From assembly GCF_003260205.1 (NCBI RefSeq), contig NZ_QERF01000007.1, forward strand, positions 1 through 64,000: a stretch of DNA of 64,000 nucleotides. The letters are read 5' to 3'. This document shows, in pieces, positions 7,979 through 15,209 of the stretch. Each line of letters starts with the position of its first letter. Position 1 is the first letter of the stretch. The notes under the pieces are model-generated. The model was not told the origin of the DNA. It saw only the letters and a list, made by a program, of their open reading frames with translations, and made no database searches. The translations under genes were made by a program, and so were the position numbers. The stretch comes from Winogradskyella tangerina. GTDB lineage: Bacteria; Bacteroidota; Bacteroidia; Flavobacteriales; Flavobacteriaceae.

Positions 7979-8007
7979 AAAAAAACGGTTTAGGAAAACC
8001 TAAACCG
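7979..8007 (-). terminator. Intrinsic terminator of tRNA-Met
   Basis: On the minus strand the 9-bp stem CGGTTTAGG / CCTAAACCG with an A/T tetraloop is followed by seven T residues, 25 nt after the tRNA 3' end. The T-run touches the start codon of the recombinase gene, so leak-through from the tRNA promoter could express the recombinase. Confidence 0.85.
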
Positions 8008-8032
8008 CTTGCGCACAGATTTTTATAATTTG

Positions 8033-8106
8033 TAGCGAGATCGAGATTTGAACTCGAGACCTCCGGGTTATGAATCCGACGCTCTAACCAACTGAGCTAC
8101 CTCGCC
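8033..8106 (-). tRNA. tRNA-Met (anticodon CAT)
   Basis: The minus strand folds as a 74-nt tRNA: acceptor GGCGAGG with partner TCTCGCT (G-T closing pairs), D arm GCTC..GAGC, anticodon stem TCGGA/CCCGG (top pair mismatched) with loop TTCATAA, T arm TCGAG-TTCAAAT-CTCGA, discriminator A, no encoded CCA. The anticodon CAT fits elongator Met; a lysidine-modified Ile tRNA cannot be excluded by sequence alone. The lack of the initiator-type GGG/CCC anticodon stem argues against fMet. It flanks an integrase module, and tRNA 3' ends are common attachment sites. Confidence 0.92.
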
Positions 8107-8234
8107 ATTAATGCGGCTGCAAATATAAAAACAAATTCTGCTACAACAAACATAACATTCCAAAAAAATAATTTTAGTCTAAAGTTTTGAATTGTATCAT
8201 AATTGTATATATTGAGCAAATAAACAATGCTTAT

Positions 8235-8627
8235 ATGGACGACAAAGAAAAATATGAAATGGAGTTTGTGATTCAAGCATCTCCATCACTTATTTACCAA
8301 TACATATCTACACCTTCAGGCTTATCAGAATGGTTTGCCGACAATGTAAATTCTAGAGGCGAACTTTTTACTTTTATCTGGGACGGTTCAGAAGAACAAG
8401 CCAAATTATTAACTAAGAAAAGCGGTGAACGCGTTAAATTTCGCTGGTTGAGCGATGAGGAGGATGGTGCTAGTTATTATTTTGAAATTCGTATTCAAGT
8501 CGATGAAATTACCAAAGATGTCTCATTAATGATTACCGATTTTGCAGAAGACGATGAAATTGAAGAAGGCAAGATGCTATGGGATAATCAAATCTCTAGT
8601 CTAAAGCAAGTTTTAGGCTCTCGTTAA
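8235..8627 (+). CDS. START-like/SRPBCC domain protein (130 aa)
   Basis: The protein has the AHSA1/SRPBCC fold pattern: EFVIQASPSLIYQYISTPSGLSEWFADNV, then F-T-F-I-W-D-G-S-E, and a C-terminal long helix WDNQISSLKQVLGS. It corresponds to the small flavobacterial 'START-like domain' family of about 130 aa with unknown ligand. The frame is open from a TTG at 8187, but family members begin M-D-x-x-K-x-E-x-E-F, so ATG 8235 is chosen. It is cytoplasmic, with no signal peptide. A terminator-like hairpin follows 30 nt after the stop. The function is unknown; the fold binds hydrophobic ligands or partner proteins. Confidence 0.88.
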   Translation: MDDKEKYEMEFVIQASPSLIYQYISTPSGLSEWFADNVNSRGELFTFIWDGSEEQAKLLTKKSGERVKFRWLSDEEDGASYYFEIRIQVDEITKDVSLMITDFAEDDEIEEGKMLWDNQISSLKQVLGSR

Positions 8628-8649
8628 CTTTTAACTAACTCAACTATTA

Positions 8650-8694
8650 TATCTTTGTCTCGGTTTATTTTAAAATTAAATCGAGACTTTTTTT
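8650..8694 (+). promoter_or_regulatory. Nested -7 box and terminator hairpin before class IV aminotransferase
   Basis: TATCTTTG at 8650-8657 matches the Bacteroidota -7 consensus TAnnTTTG. An 11-bp hairpin (GTCTCGGTTTA at 8657-8667 with TAAATCGAGAC at 8677-8687) overlaps its last base and is followed by seven T residues that run up to the ATG at 8695. RNA starting about 7 nt after the -7 box would lack most of the left arm, whereas read-through from the upstream gene would form the full terminator. Confidence 0.65.
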
Positions 8695-9549
8695 ATGTTG
8701 AATTTTGACGGAAATCTCACCCAAGATATTAACTCTGAAATCACCTCAGAAAACAGAGGTTATAAGTACGGAGACGCGCTTTTTGAAACGCTAAAAGTAG
8801 TTAATGGTAAAATCTTCTTTTGGGAAGATCATTATTTCAGACTAATGGCTTCTATGCGCATAATGCGTATGGATATTCCGATGCATTTTACTATGGAATT
8901 CCTTGAGGCAGAGGTCCTTAAAACTGTTGAAGCTAATGGTCTAACAAATGCTGCGGCAAGGGTAAGGCTAAATGTTGATAGAGGTGAAGGCGGTAAGTAT
9001 CTACCAAATGACAATGCTAAAGTAGCCTTCAATATTATTGCTGAACCACTCGAAAATCCTTTTTACGCAATTAATTCTGAAACCAATTACACCGTTGATC
9101 TTTACAAAGATTTCATGATGGCACCAGGAATACTCTCAGGATTAAAATCTAATAATAAAGCCATTCAGGTTCTTGGAAGTATTTACGCCAAGGAAAATGA
9201 TTATGATAATTGTTTGGTGCTTAATACCAATAAGTCAGTTATTGAAGCATTGAACGGAAATTTATTTCTTGTGAAAGGCGATAAGATCAAAACACCACCT
9301 TTAGAAGATGGTTGTTTAAGAGGTGTAATGCGCAAACAAATTCTCGAAATCATTTCCAAAGATGTCAATCTTTATGTGGAAGAATCTTCAATTAGTCCGT
9401 TTGAACTTCAAAAAGCAGATGAATTGTTCATAACGAATGTCATTAAAGGGATTATACCTATAAGAAAATATCGTAAAAAGACCTACGGAACTAGTTTTTC
9501 CGAAGGATTAATTACAAAGTTAAATACGAAATTGAGGTTAGGCGTTTAG
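8695..9549 (+). CDS. Class IV PLP-dependent aminotransferase (PabC/D-amino acid transaminase-like)
   Basis: The 284-aa protein shows the fold-type IV pattern: NRGYKYGDALFETLKVVNGK near the N-terminus, a PLP lysine in ..SGLKSNNKAIQVLGSIYAK (about residue 155-160), and the C-terminal signature VIEALNGNLFLVKGDKIKTPPL..GCLRGVMRKQIL. The family includes branched-chain and D-amino-acid aminotransferases and aminodeoxychorismate lyase; by-eye motifs do not separate them. The short length and the flavobacterial context make aminodeoxychorismate lyase (folate pathway) a reasonable but unproven guess. It overlaps the end of the convergent YqgE gene by 4 bp. Confidence 0.85.
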   Translation: MLNFDGNLTQDINSEITSENRGYKYGDALFETLKVVNGKIFFWEDHYFRLMASMRIMRMDIPMHFTMEFLEAEVLKTVEANGLTNAAARVRLNVDRGEGGKYLPNDNAKVAFNIIAEPLENPFYAINSETNYTVDLYKDFMMAPGILSGLKSNNKAIQVLGSIYAKENDYDNCLVLNTNKSVIEALNGNLFLVKGDKIKTPPLEDGCLRGVMRKQILEIISKDVNLYVEESSISPFELQKADELFITNVIKGIIPIRKYRKKTYGTSFSEGLITKLNTKLRLGV

Positions 9550-10100
9550 TTATAACTCGGATTTTCAGGAGCATTAGACCAGATGCTGTATTCACCACCT
9601 AGTTCTAGCATTTTTTCACGCCAAAAGGAATTGCAAGATTTAGCAATTATTCCATTATTATAAATGTTTTCTGAAACTAGCCAAGCATTAGATTCTAATT
9701 CATTATCGAGTTGTTGTTCTGCCCAGCCCGAGTAGCCTAGGAAGAACCTAATATCATCTTTAGAAATTCGATCTGTATTTATAAGTTCTAAAACCACATT
9801 AAAATCACCTCCCCAAAAAATACCATTTGAAATTTCAATACTATTAGGTATTAACTCCGGTGATTTATGGATAAAATAAAGGTTGTCTTGTTCTACCGGC
9901 CCACCATTGTAAACTGTAAATTCAGATTCAGTGCCGTCAATTAGATCTTTAAGATTATAGTCGAGTGGTTTGTTAAGAATAAACCCAACCGATCCCAGTG
10001 CATTATGATCTGCCAAGAGGATCACTGCACGATTAAAGGAGATATCTCCAATTATGGATGGTTCAGCAATAAGTAAATTGCCTTTTTCGGGCTTAATCAT
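9546..10100 (-). CDS. YqgE/AlgH family protein
   Basis: The 184-aa protein begins KGNLLIAEPSIIGDISFNRAVILLADHNALGSVGFILNKPL, the defining motif of the family (G-x-L-L-I-A-x-P; F-x-R-x-V; G-S-x-G-x-x-x-N-K-P), followed by NGGPVEQDNLYFIHKSPEL and FLGYSGWAEQQLDNEL, the second signature. It is cytoplasmic; the molecular function is unsettled, and AlgH was originally linked to alginate regulation in Pseudomonas. It is convergent with the aminotransferase and followed by no visible terminator of its own. Confidence 0.93.
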   Translation of the reverse strand: MIKPEKGNLLIAEPSIIGDISFNRAVILLADHNALGSVGFILNKPLDYNLKDLIDGTESEFTVYNGGPVEQDNLYFIHKSPELIPNSIEISNGIFWGGDFNVVLELINTDRISKDDIRFFLGYSGWAEQQLDNELESNAWLVSENIYNNGIIAKSCNSFWREKMLELGGEYSIWSNAPENPSYN

Positions 10101-10176
10101 CTAACTGAAAAATTTACGTCAACTAAATCTAGGGTATTTTTGGCACTTAAACAACTTTAACTTCCTAAAAGTTAGA

Positions 10177-10206
10177 GCAAAAAAAAGCCTGCTAAAATAG
10201 CAGGCT
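10177..10206 (-). terminator. Intrinsic terminator of HU gene
   Basis: On the minus strand the stem AGCCTGCT / AGCAGGCT with an ATTTT loop is followed by a run of eight T residues, 24 nt downstream of the HU stop codon. Confidence 0.9.
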
Positions 10207-10229
10207 CAGTATTGTTAAGAAAAAATATC

Positions 10230-10502
10230 TTAGTTTACAGCATTACTTAAGTCAGAACCTGCCTTAAATTTTACGACATTTTTAGCTTTAATCTTGATAG
10301 TTTTACCAGTCTGTGGGTTTCTTCCGTCTCTTGCAGCTCTTCTAGAAACTGACCAAGAACCAAAACCTACTAAAGAAACTCTATTTCCTTTTTGTAAAGC
10401 GCCTTCGATGTCAATTAACATAGAATCTAATGCTTTTTTAGCAGCTGCTTTAGTGATTCCAGCATTCTCTGCCATACCATTGATTAAATCTGTTTTGTTC
10501 AT
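10230..10502 (-). CDS. HU-family DNA-binding protein
   Basis: The 90-aa protein MNKTDLINGMAENAGITKAAAKKAL.. contains the HU/IHF core GNRVSLVGFGSWSVSRRAARDGRNPQTGKTIKIKAKNVVKFKAG, including the family signature G-F-G-x-[WF] and the R-N-P-x-T-G beta-arm tip that kinks DNA. Length is typical. The frame is open 21 codons further upstream, but the family starts at MNKTDL, and a -7 box (10565-10572) would lie inside the longer version, so the short start is used. It is a histone-like nucleoid protein, monocistronic with its own promoter and terminator. Confidence 0.95.
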   Translation of the reverse strand: MNKTDLINGMAENAGITKAAAKKALDSMLIDIEGALQKGNRVSLVGFGSWSVSRRAARDGRNPQTGKTIKIKAKNVVKFKAGSDLSNAVN

Positions 10503-10564
10503 AAATGTTAAATTTAAATTGTTAAAAATTCGGTTTTTAATTATAGTCTTTAAAAATCCGTACA

Positions 10565-10572
10565 CAAATTTA
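10565..10572 (-). promoter_or_regulatory. -7 promoter box of HU gene
   Basis: On the minus strand TAAATTTG fits the Bacteroidota -7 consensus TAnnTTTG exactly, with a CTTGC triplet region about 20 bp upstream in the place of the -33 TTTG. Transcription would begin near 10558, leaving a leader of about 55 nt. Confidence 0.65.
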
Positions 10573-10697
10573 TTAGTAATATTAAGCTATGCAAGTAATA
10601 GCAAGGGAAATGAGCGTTTTTGTTAATAAGTCATGGCATTTGTTAATAAAGGAATGTATTTTGTCGGATTTTTTATCATCCCAATGCCAATAAGGGT

Positions 10698-11657
10698 TTA
10701 CAGCAGTTTGGCTGATTTTGAGAATTGAAATCCATTTAAAAGTGATTTTGGATCCATTTTTCGCTTTCCAGGAAGCTGAATTTCTTTAATTATGATGTAA
10801 CCTCCCGCGCATGCTACTTTTATGGTATCCTTAGACACGCTAATAACACCAGATTCGATATCGTGTTCCTCAAATTGCTTATCTATTCCATAAATCTTTA
10901 TAGTCAAATGGTCTTCTTCACCATTATCTAAATAGCACCATGCCGTTGGAAATGGATTCAGACCACGAATCTTATTATATATGGTATCTAAATCTCTCGT
11001 CCAGTCAATTTTACAATTATCACGATTGAGCTTGTGGGCTGTTTTAAGATCTTCAGATTGCGGTTGAATAGTTGTTTCAACTGTGTCATGTTCTATCAAT
11101 TCTACAGTTTTAATAACTAGAGCGCTACCTATTTCCATTAATTCATCATGAAGTTCGCCAACTGTGGTTTCTCTACCAATAGGCGTTTCATCACTTAGAA
11201 TGATGGCGCCAGTGTCTATTTTTTCATCAATAAAAAATGTAGTCACACCAGTTTTGGTTTCGCCATTAACAATGGCCCAATGAATTGGAGCGGCTCCTCT
11301 ATATTGTGGTAATAAAGACGCATGCAGATTAAAGGTTCCATATTCTGGCATTTGCCAAACTACCTTCGGCAGCATTCTAAACGCCACTATGATCTGTAAA
11401 TTTGCATTTAAAGCCTTTAATTCTTCAATAAATGCTTCTGCTTTCAGGTTGGTGGGCTGAAGTACATTTAAATTATGTTCGAGTGCGAATTCCTTCACTG
11501 CAGAGGCTCTTAGTTTTTGTCCACGACCAGCTTTTCGATCTGGTGCTGTAATAACACCCACTACATTGTAATTATTATCGATTAATGCCTTCAAACTGGC
11601 CACCGCAAAATCTGGTGTTCCCATAAAAACAATTCGTAAATCGCGTTTCTCTGTCAT
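10698..11657 (-). CDS. fmt: Methionyl-tRNA formyltransferase
   Basis: The 319-aa protein transfers a formyl group from 10-formyl-THF to initiator Met-tRNA. It shows the N-terminal Rossmann-like formyltransferase domain (RIVFMGTPDFAVASLKAL), the folate/catalytic motif HASLLPQYRGAAPIHWAIVNGETKTGVT with the essential Asn (FNLHASLLP) and His, the Asp region DTGAIIL, and the C-terminal tRNA-binding domain ending GKRKMDPKSLLNGFQF. Full length for the family. It overlaps the recQ stop by 4 nt (ATGA-type coupling), forming an operon with recQ and the AAA ATPase gene. This is a housekeeping function in translation initiation. Confidence 0.97.
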   Translation of the reverse strand: MTEKRDLRIVFMGTPDFAVASLKALIDNNYNVVGVITAPDRKAGRGQKLRASAVKEFALEHNLNVLQPTNLKAEAFIEELKALNANLQIIVAFRMLPKVVWQMPEYGTFNLHASLLPQYRGAAPIHWAIVNGETKTGVTTFFIDEKIDTGAIILSDETPIGRETTVGELHDELMEIGSALVIKTVELIEHDTVETTIQPQSEDLKTAHKLNRDNCKIDWTRDLDTIYNKIRGLNPFPTAWCYLDNGEEDHLTIKIYGIDKQFEEHDIESGVISVSKDTIKVACAGGYIIIKEIQLPGKRKMDPKSLLNGFQFSKSAKLL

Positions 11658-13546
11658 ATTAATTTATAAGTATTTGCATCTGTGATCTTTACTTTATTTA
11701 ATTCAATCAGATTTTTTAGATTTTGAATTAATAGTTTTTCACTACAAGCGACCACAGATAATAATTGACGCGAAGATAATTCTTCAGTTTCTAATGCCTT
11801 CAGAATAGATTCAGAAATATTTATTTCATTTTGGTTCTCGACCACTTTTTTTGAAGCACATACAGAACAAATGCCGCAAGGTTTTGAAGACTTTTCCCCG
11901 AAGTAGCTCAATAATTGCTGACTTTTACAAATCGAATCATTATTAATATAACGAAGTACAGCTTCAACCTGACGGTGCTTTAGCTCGTGTTGCAGCTTTA
12001 TAGTTTTAGCAATCGGATTAATCGTAGCATCATCTTCGCGAGGTTTCAAAAAGGTGATTTCTGAATCGGTATTAGCCATTTCAAGACTTATGATTCCATC
12101 TTTCTCGAGGTGCTTCAGTTGAGCAATCACTTGCTTTTCAGGGAGCTCTGATTTCTTGATAACAAGATTCAAATTGATCTTGGTTTCATAATCAAAAATG
12201 CCACCGTAGGTTCTTAAAAGTACCTTGACCAAAGTATTAAGGTTGAGATGGCGTTCTAAATATTCAAACAAGGCGTTATTTGAAACTAAAAACTGAACTT
12301 TGGTTCTAAAATTGAAATGTTGCGTTAATGCTATTACTGAATTTCGATCTAACAGATTTAGGGTATTGTAAGTTATGCTAGGATGTAATTCGTACGTTGA
12401 ACAAAAGGATTTGAAATCGAATTGATAGGTTGTGTTTTGCCCTTCACCATAGGCAATTTGAAAGTAGTTGCTAAGTTTCTTATAAACTCGCTTTATATAT
12501 TCTATAGAAGGCAAACTATTTAGGAATTGTTGGCGAAGGTGATCTTCATCAATATGCTGTTTTAGGATCACTGCATGTGCATAGTCACCATCTCTTCCGG
12601 CTCTACCAGCCTCCTGATAATAACTTTCTAAACTTTCGGGTAAGTTGTAATGAATAACTGTTTTTACATTGGCTTTGTCAATTCCCATGCCAAAAGCCGT
12701 GGTCGCCACCATAACTTGTTTTTGACCATTGCTCCATTGTTGCAGTCGTTCTTGTTTTTCTTTATTAGTTATGCCGCCATGATAAAACGCCGATGCGAAT
12801 CCTTTCGATTCTAAATAGTTATGAATGTCTTGTGATGCCTTTCGATTTCTTACGTATATAATGAATGAACCTAAATGCCTATTAAGTAGATGTTCAATCT
12901 GATAAAATTTGTCGTCCGTATGAACAACGTGATATGAAATGTTAGGTCTTGCAAATGAAGCCTTAAATATCTTTGGTGCTACAAAATCGAGATTATTGAT
13001 AATGTCTTCAACGATATCGTGCTTGGCTGTTGCTGTGAGGGCAATACAATTTACATGCGGATGAATAGTTCTTAAAATCGAAATATTATGGTAAGCCGGT
13101 CTGAAGTCATTTCCCCATTGGCTAATACAATGCGCCTCATCTACAGCAATGAGATTAACCTTCATTTGTTGAATACGTTCTTGAACCAAAGGCTGCTGAA
13201 GGCGTTCTGGCGATAAATAGAGGAATTTATAATTACCGTAAATGCAGTTATCTAATTGCGTGTCTAATTCCGCATAAGACATACCCGAAGTCAGCGCAAT
13301 GGCTTTGATTCCTTTTTGTTTTAAAGTATTGACCTGGTCCTTCATTAATGCAATTAAGGGCGACACCACAATACAAATCCCGTCTTTTATTAGAGCAGGA
13401 ATTTGAAAGCAGATTGATTTACCTCCGCCAGTGGGTAATAAAGCAAACGTATCTTCATTTTCTAATACGACATTGATGATTTCTTCCTGAAGAGGTCTAA
13501 AAGACGTATAATTCCAATACCGTTCTAAAACTTCAATAGGATGCAT
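11654..13546 (-). CDS. recQ: ATP-dependent DNA helicase RecQ
   Basis: The 630-aa superfamily 2 helicase has the motif 0 region (FRPLQEEII), Walker A LLPTGGGKS, Walker B DEAHCISQWGNDFRPAY, motif III TATAK, and motifs V/VI MVATTAFGMGIDKANVKTVIHYNLP and QEAGRAGRDG. The RecQ-C zinc cluster is represented by KPCGICSVC preceded by C-K-S-Q-Q-L-L. A winged-helix segment follows, with only a short tail, so a classical HRDC domain seems to be absent; this is the short RecQ form found alongside a longer one in many Flavobacteriia. It unwinds DNA 3'-5' in recombination and fork repair. Its start overlaps the stop of the upstream ATPase gene by 1 nt. Confidence 0.96.
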   Translation of the reverse strand: MHPIEVLERYWNYTSFRPLQEEIINVVLENEDTFALLPTGGGKSICFQIPALIKDGICIVVSPLIALMKDQVNTLKQKGIKAIALTSGMSYAELDTQLDNCIYGNYKFLYLSPERLQQPLVQERIQQMKVNLIAVDEAHCISQWGNDFRPAYHNISILRTIHPHVNCIALTATAKHDIVEDIINNLDFVAPKIFKASFARPNISYHVVHTDDKFYQIEHLLNRHLGSFIIYVRNRKASQDIHNYLESKGFASAFYHGGITNKEKQERLQQWSNGQKQVMVATTAFGMGIDKANVKTVIHYNLPESLESYYQEAGRAGRDGDYAHAVILKQHIDEDHLRQQFLNSLPSIEYIKRVYKKLSNYFQIAYGEGQNTTYQFDFKSFCSTYELHPSITYNTLNLLDRNSVIALTQHFNFRTKVQFLVSNNALFEYLERHLNLNTLVKVLLRTYGGIFDYETKINLNLVIKKSELPEKQVIAQLKHLEKDGIISLEMANTDSEITFLKPREDDATINPIAKTIKLQHELKHRQVEAVLRYINNDSICKSQQLLSYFGEKSSKPCGICSVCASKKVVENQNEINISESILKALETEELSSRQLLSVVACSEKLLIQNLKNLIELNKVKITDANTYKLI

Positions 13547-14088
13547 TATAAGATGTTTAGTTCCTCTAATATAAAATCTGATCGTTGTTCAACCGTTGCG
13601 AATGGTACATCAATAAGTTGGTAGCCAAAACGCATGTAGGTACGCATAAGGTGGTGATGAATTTCTATAGCCTGTTCAAAGTTCTCATAGCGTTCATTGT
13701 CGCTTGTGAAAATAGCTTCCCAAGGCGATAAGATAAATACGTAGTCGTAGGTGTTGGTTTTAGAGGCTTCGATAAAATGATCAGGGTATTGATCACCAAT
13801 ATAGTCCATATAGGCTAAAACATCAGGAATTCCTCTATCTAAAAATACCACAGATTGTTCTTCTTTAGAAGCACTCTTATATTGTTGAATTCTCCCTTCA
13901 AGCAGTTTTTCGCTAAAAAGTAAAGGTTTTGTTAGAAATAGCTGTTCAATGCCGTCTTTCCTTGCTTGCAAGGTAACCTGCCTTGAAATTTCATCGTAAC
14001 AGATAAAACCACGGTCTTTCAAATGATTGATGACGGACGTTTTTCCTGTTCCTGGTCCACCAGCTATGACAACTTTTTTCGGATTCAA
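13546..14088 (-). CDS. AAA_28-type P-loop ATPase/kinase-like protein
   Basis: The 180-aa protein has Walker A GGPGTGKTS at residues about 9-17, an acidic Walker B-like segment SVVFLDRGIPDVLAYMDY, and a lid region with Arg residues (ENFEQAIEIHHHLMRTYMRFGYQLIDVPFATVEQRSDFIL). This matches the AAA_28/NadR-NMN-kinase-like family of small nucleotide kinases or ATPases with unknown substrate. It is the promoter-proximal gene of the unit leading to recQ and fmt, and is divergently transcribed from the DUF493 gene. Confidence 0.88.
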   Translation of the reverse strand: MNPKKVVIAGGPGTGKTSVINHLKDRGFICYDEISRQVTLQARKDGIEQLFLTKPLLFSEKLLEGRIQQYKSASKEEQSVVFLDRGIPDVLAYMDYIGDQYPDHFIEASKTNTYDYVFILSPWEAIFTSDNERYENFEQAIEIHHHLMRTYMRFGYQLIDVPFATVEQRSDFILEELNIL

Positions 14089-14152
14089 ATTGGCAATGTT
14101 TTTGCTATGAAATAAGTGGTTAAAAATACTGATAATAATGCAAAGTTAAGTG

Positions 14153-14160
14153 TATCTTTG
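14153..14160 (+). promoter_or_regulatory. -7 promoter box of DUF493 gene
   Basis: TATCTTTG matches TAnnTTTG, 18 nt before the chosen ATG at 14179. No clear -33 TTTG is seen at the expected distance. The box argues against the longer frame that would start at 14116. Confidence 0.6.
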
Positions 14161-14178
14161 CAACTGAAAATTTCGGAT

Positions 14179-14472
14179 ATGGATAGTTCTAACAAAAGTG
14201 ACGAGTTTTACGAAAAATTAAAATCCCAATTATACGATACAGCCTTATGGCCTTCGGAGTATTTGTACAAGTTTATCGTTTTATCTAAAGGTACTGGGAT
14301 TAAGGATATTGAGAATTTATTTAATGATTTGGGAGCGGTAATTAATACCAATGCATCTAAAAACGGGAAGTATACAAGTGTATCCATAAATGTAAGAATG
14401 AAAAACCCTGAAGCTGTCATCGCTAAATACAAAGAAGTGGCAGAAAATGTTGAAGGTGTAATTTCTCTTTAA
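14179..14472 (+). CDS. DUF493 (YbeD-like) family protein
   Basis: The 97-aa protein has the DUF493 pattern: FYEKLKSQLYDTALWPSEYLYKFIVLSKGTGIKDIENLF and the ferredoxin-like strand KYTSVSINVRMKNPEAVIAKYKEVAENVEGVISL. YbeD-type proteins are small alpha-beta folds resembling ACT/regulatory domains; their function is not established. The start at ATG 14179 is chosen from the family N-terminus and the promoter box just upstream. DUF4290 and murA follow on the same strand. Confidence 0.9.
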   Translation: MDSSNKSDEFYEKLKSQLYDTALWPSEYLYKFIVLSKGTGIKDIENLFNDLGAVINTNASKNGKYTSVSINVRMKNPEAVIAKYKEVAENVEGVISL

Positions 14473-14558
14473 ATTTCTTTTTGGCTCCTTTATTTTTTGT
14501 ACTTTGCAGCAAAACCTAGACTTCGGTTTTTCAGAATATTTACTACACATATTACATT

Positions 14559-15203
14559 TTGATAGATAATTTAGAATACAACACAGAACGCGAGCATTTA
14601 ATTATACCTGAATACGGTCGTCATTTGCAAAAAATGATCAATTATGCGAAATCTCGTGAAACCAAAGAAGAAAGAAATAAGTTGGCTAAGGCCATTATCT
14701 CGGTGATGGGAAATCTTCAACCTCATTTAAGAGATGTGCCTGATTTTCAGCACAAACTATGGGATCAGCTCTTTATTATGTCTGATTTTGAATTAGATGC
14801 CGATTCGCCTTTTCCAATGCCATCAAAAGAAGAATTAACGGCAGGACCAGAGCCTTTAAAATATCCTCAAAATCATCCTAAGTATCGTTTTTACGGAAAC
14901 AATATTAAAACGATGATTGATGTGGCGTGCACTTGGGAAGATGGAGAAATGAAGGAAGCGCTGGTTTATACCATAGCGAACCACATGAAAAAATGCTACC
15001 TTAATTGGAATAAAGACACCGTTGAGGACGTTGTGATTTTCGATCATCTATACGAACTTTCAGATGGTAAAATCAATCTTAAAAATAGTGAAGAAGACCT
15101 CACAGACTCTTCTAGCTTAATGAGAACCAAAGCTAAATACGGCAATAAAGGTGGTTCAAAGAAATCCAAAAAGAAATATTCAGGCAACAGAAAACGTTAC
15201 TAA
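14559..15203 (+). CDS. DUF4290 family protein
   Basis: The 214-aa protein begins IDNLEYNTEREHLIIPEYGRHLQKMINYAK, the diagnostic opening of this Bacteroidota-specific family, and ends in a lysine/glycine-rich tail (KYGNKGGSKKSKKKYSGNRKRY). It uses a TTG start; no ATG occurs before residue 26, and family members begin right here. It is predicted cytoplasmic and helical, with a basic tail suited to nucleic-acid contact. The stop is 6 nt before murA, so they are probably one operon. The function is unknown. Confidence 0.9.
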   Translation: MIDNLEYNTEREHLIIPEYGRHLQKMINYAKSRETKEERNKLAKAIISVMGNLQPHLRDVPDFQHKLWDQLFIMSDFELDADSPFPMPSKEELTAGPEPLKYPQNHPKYRFYGNNIKTMIDVACTWEDGEMKEALVYTIANHMKKCYLNWNKDTVEDVVIFDHLYELSDGKINLKNSEEDLTDSSSLMRTKAKYGNKGGSKKSKKKYSGNRKRY

Positions 15204-15209
15204 CAACGT

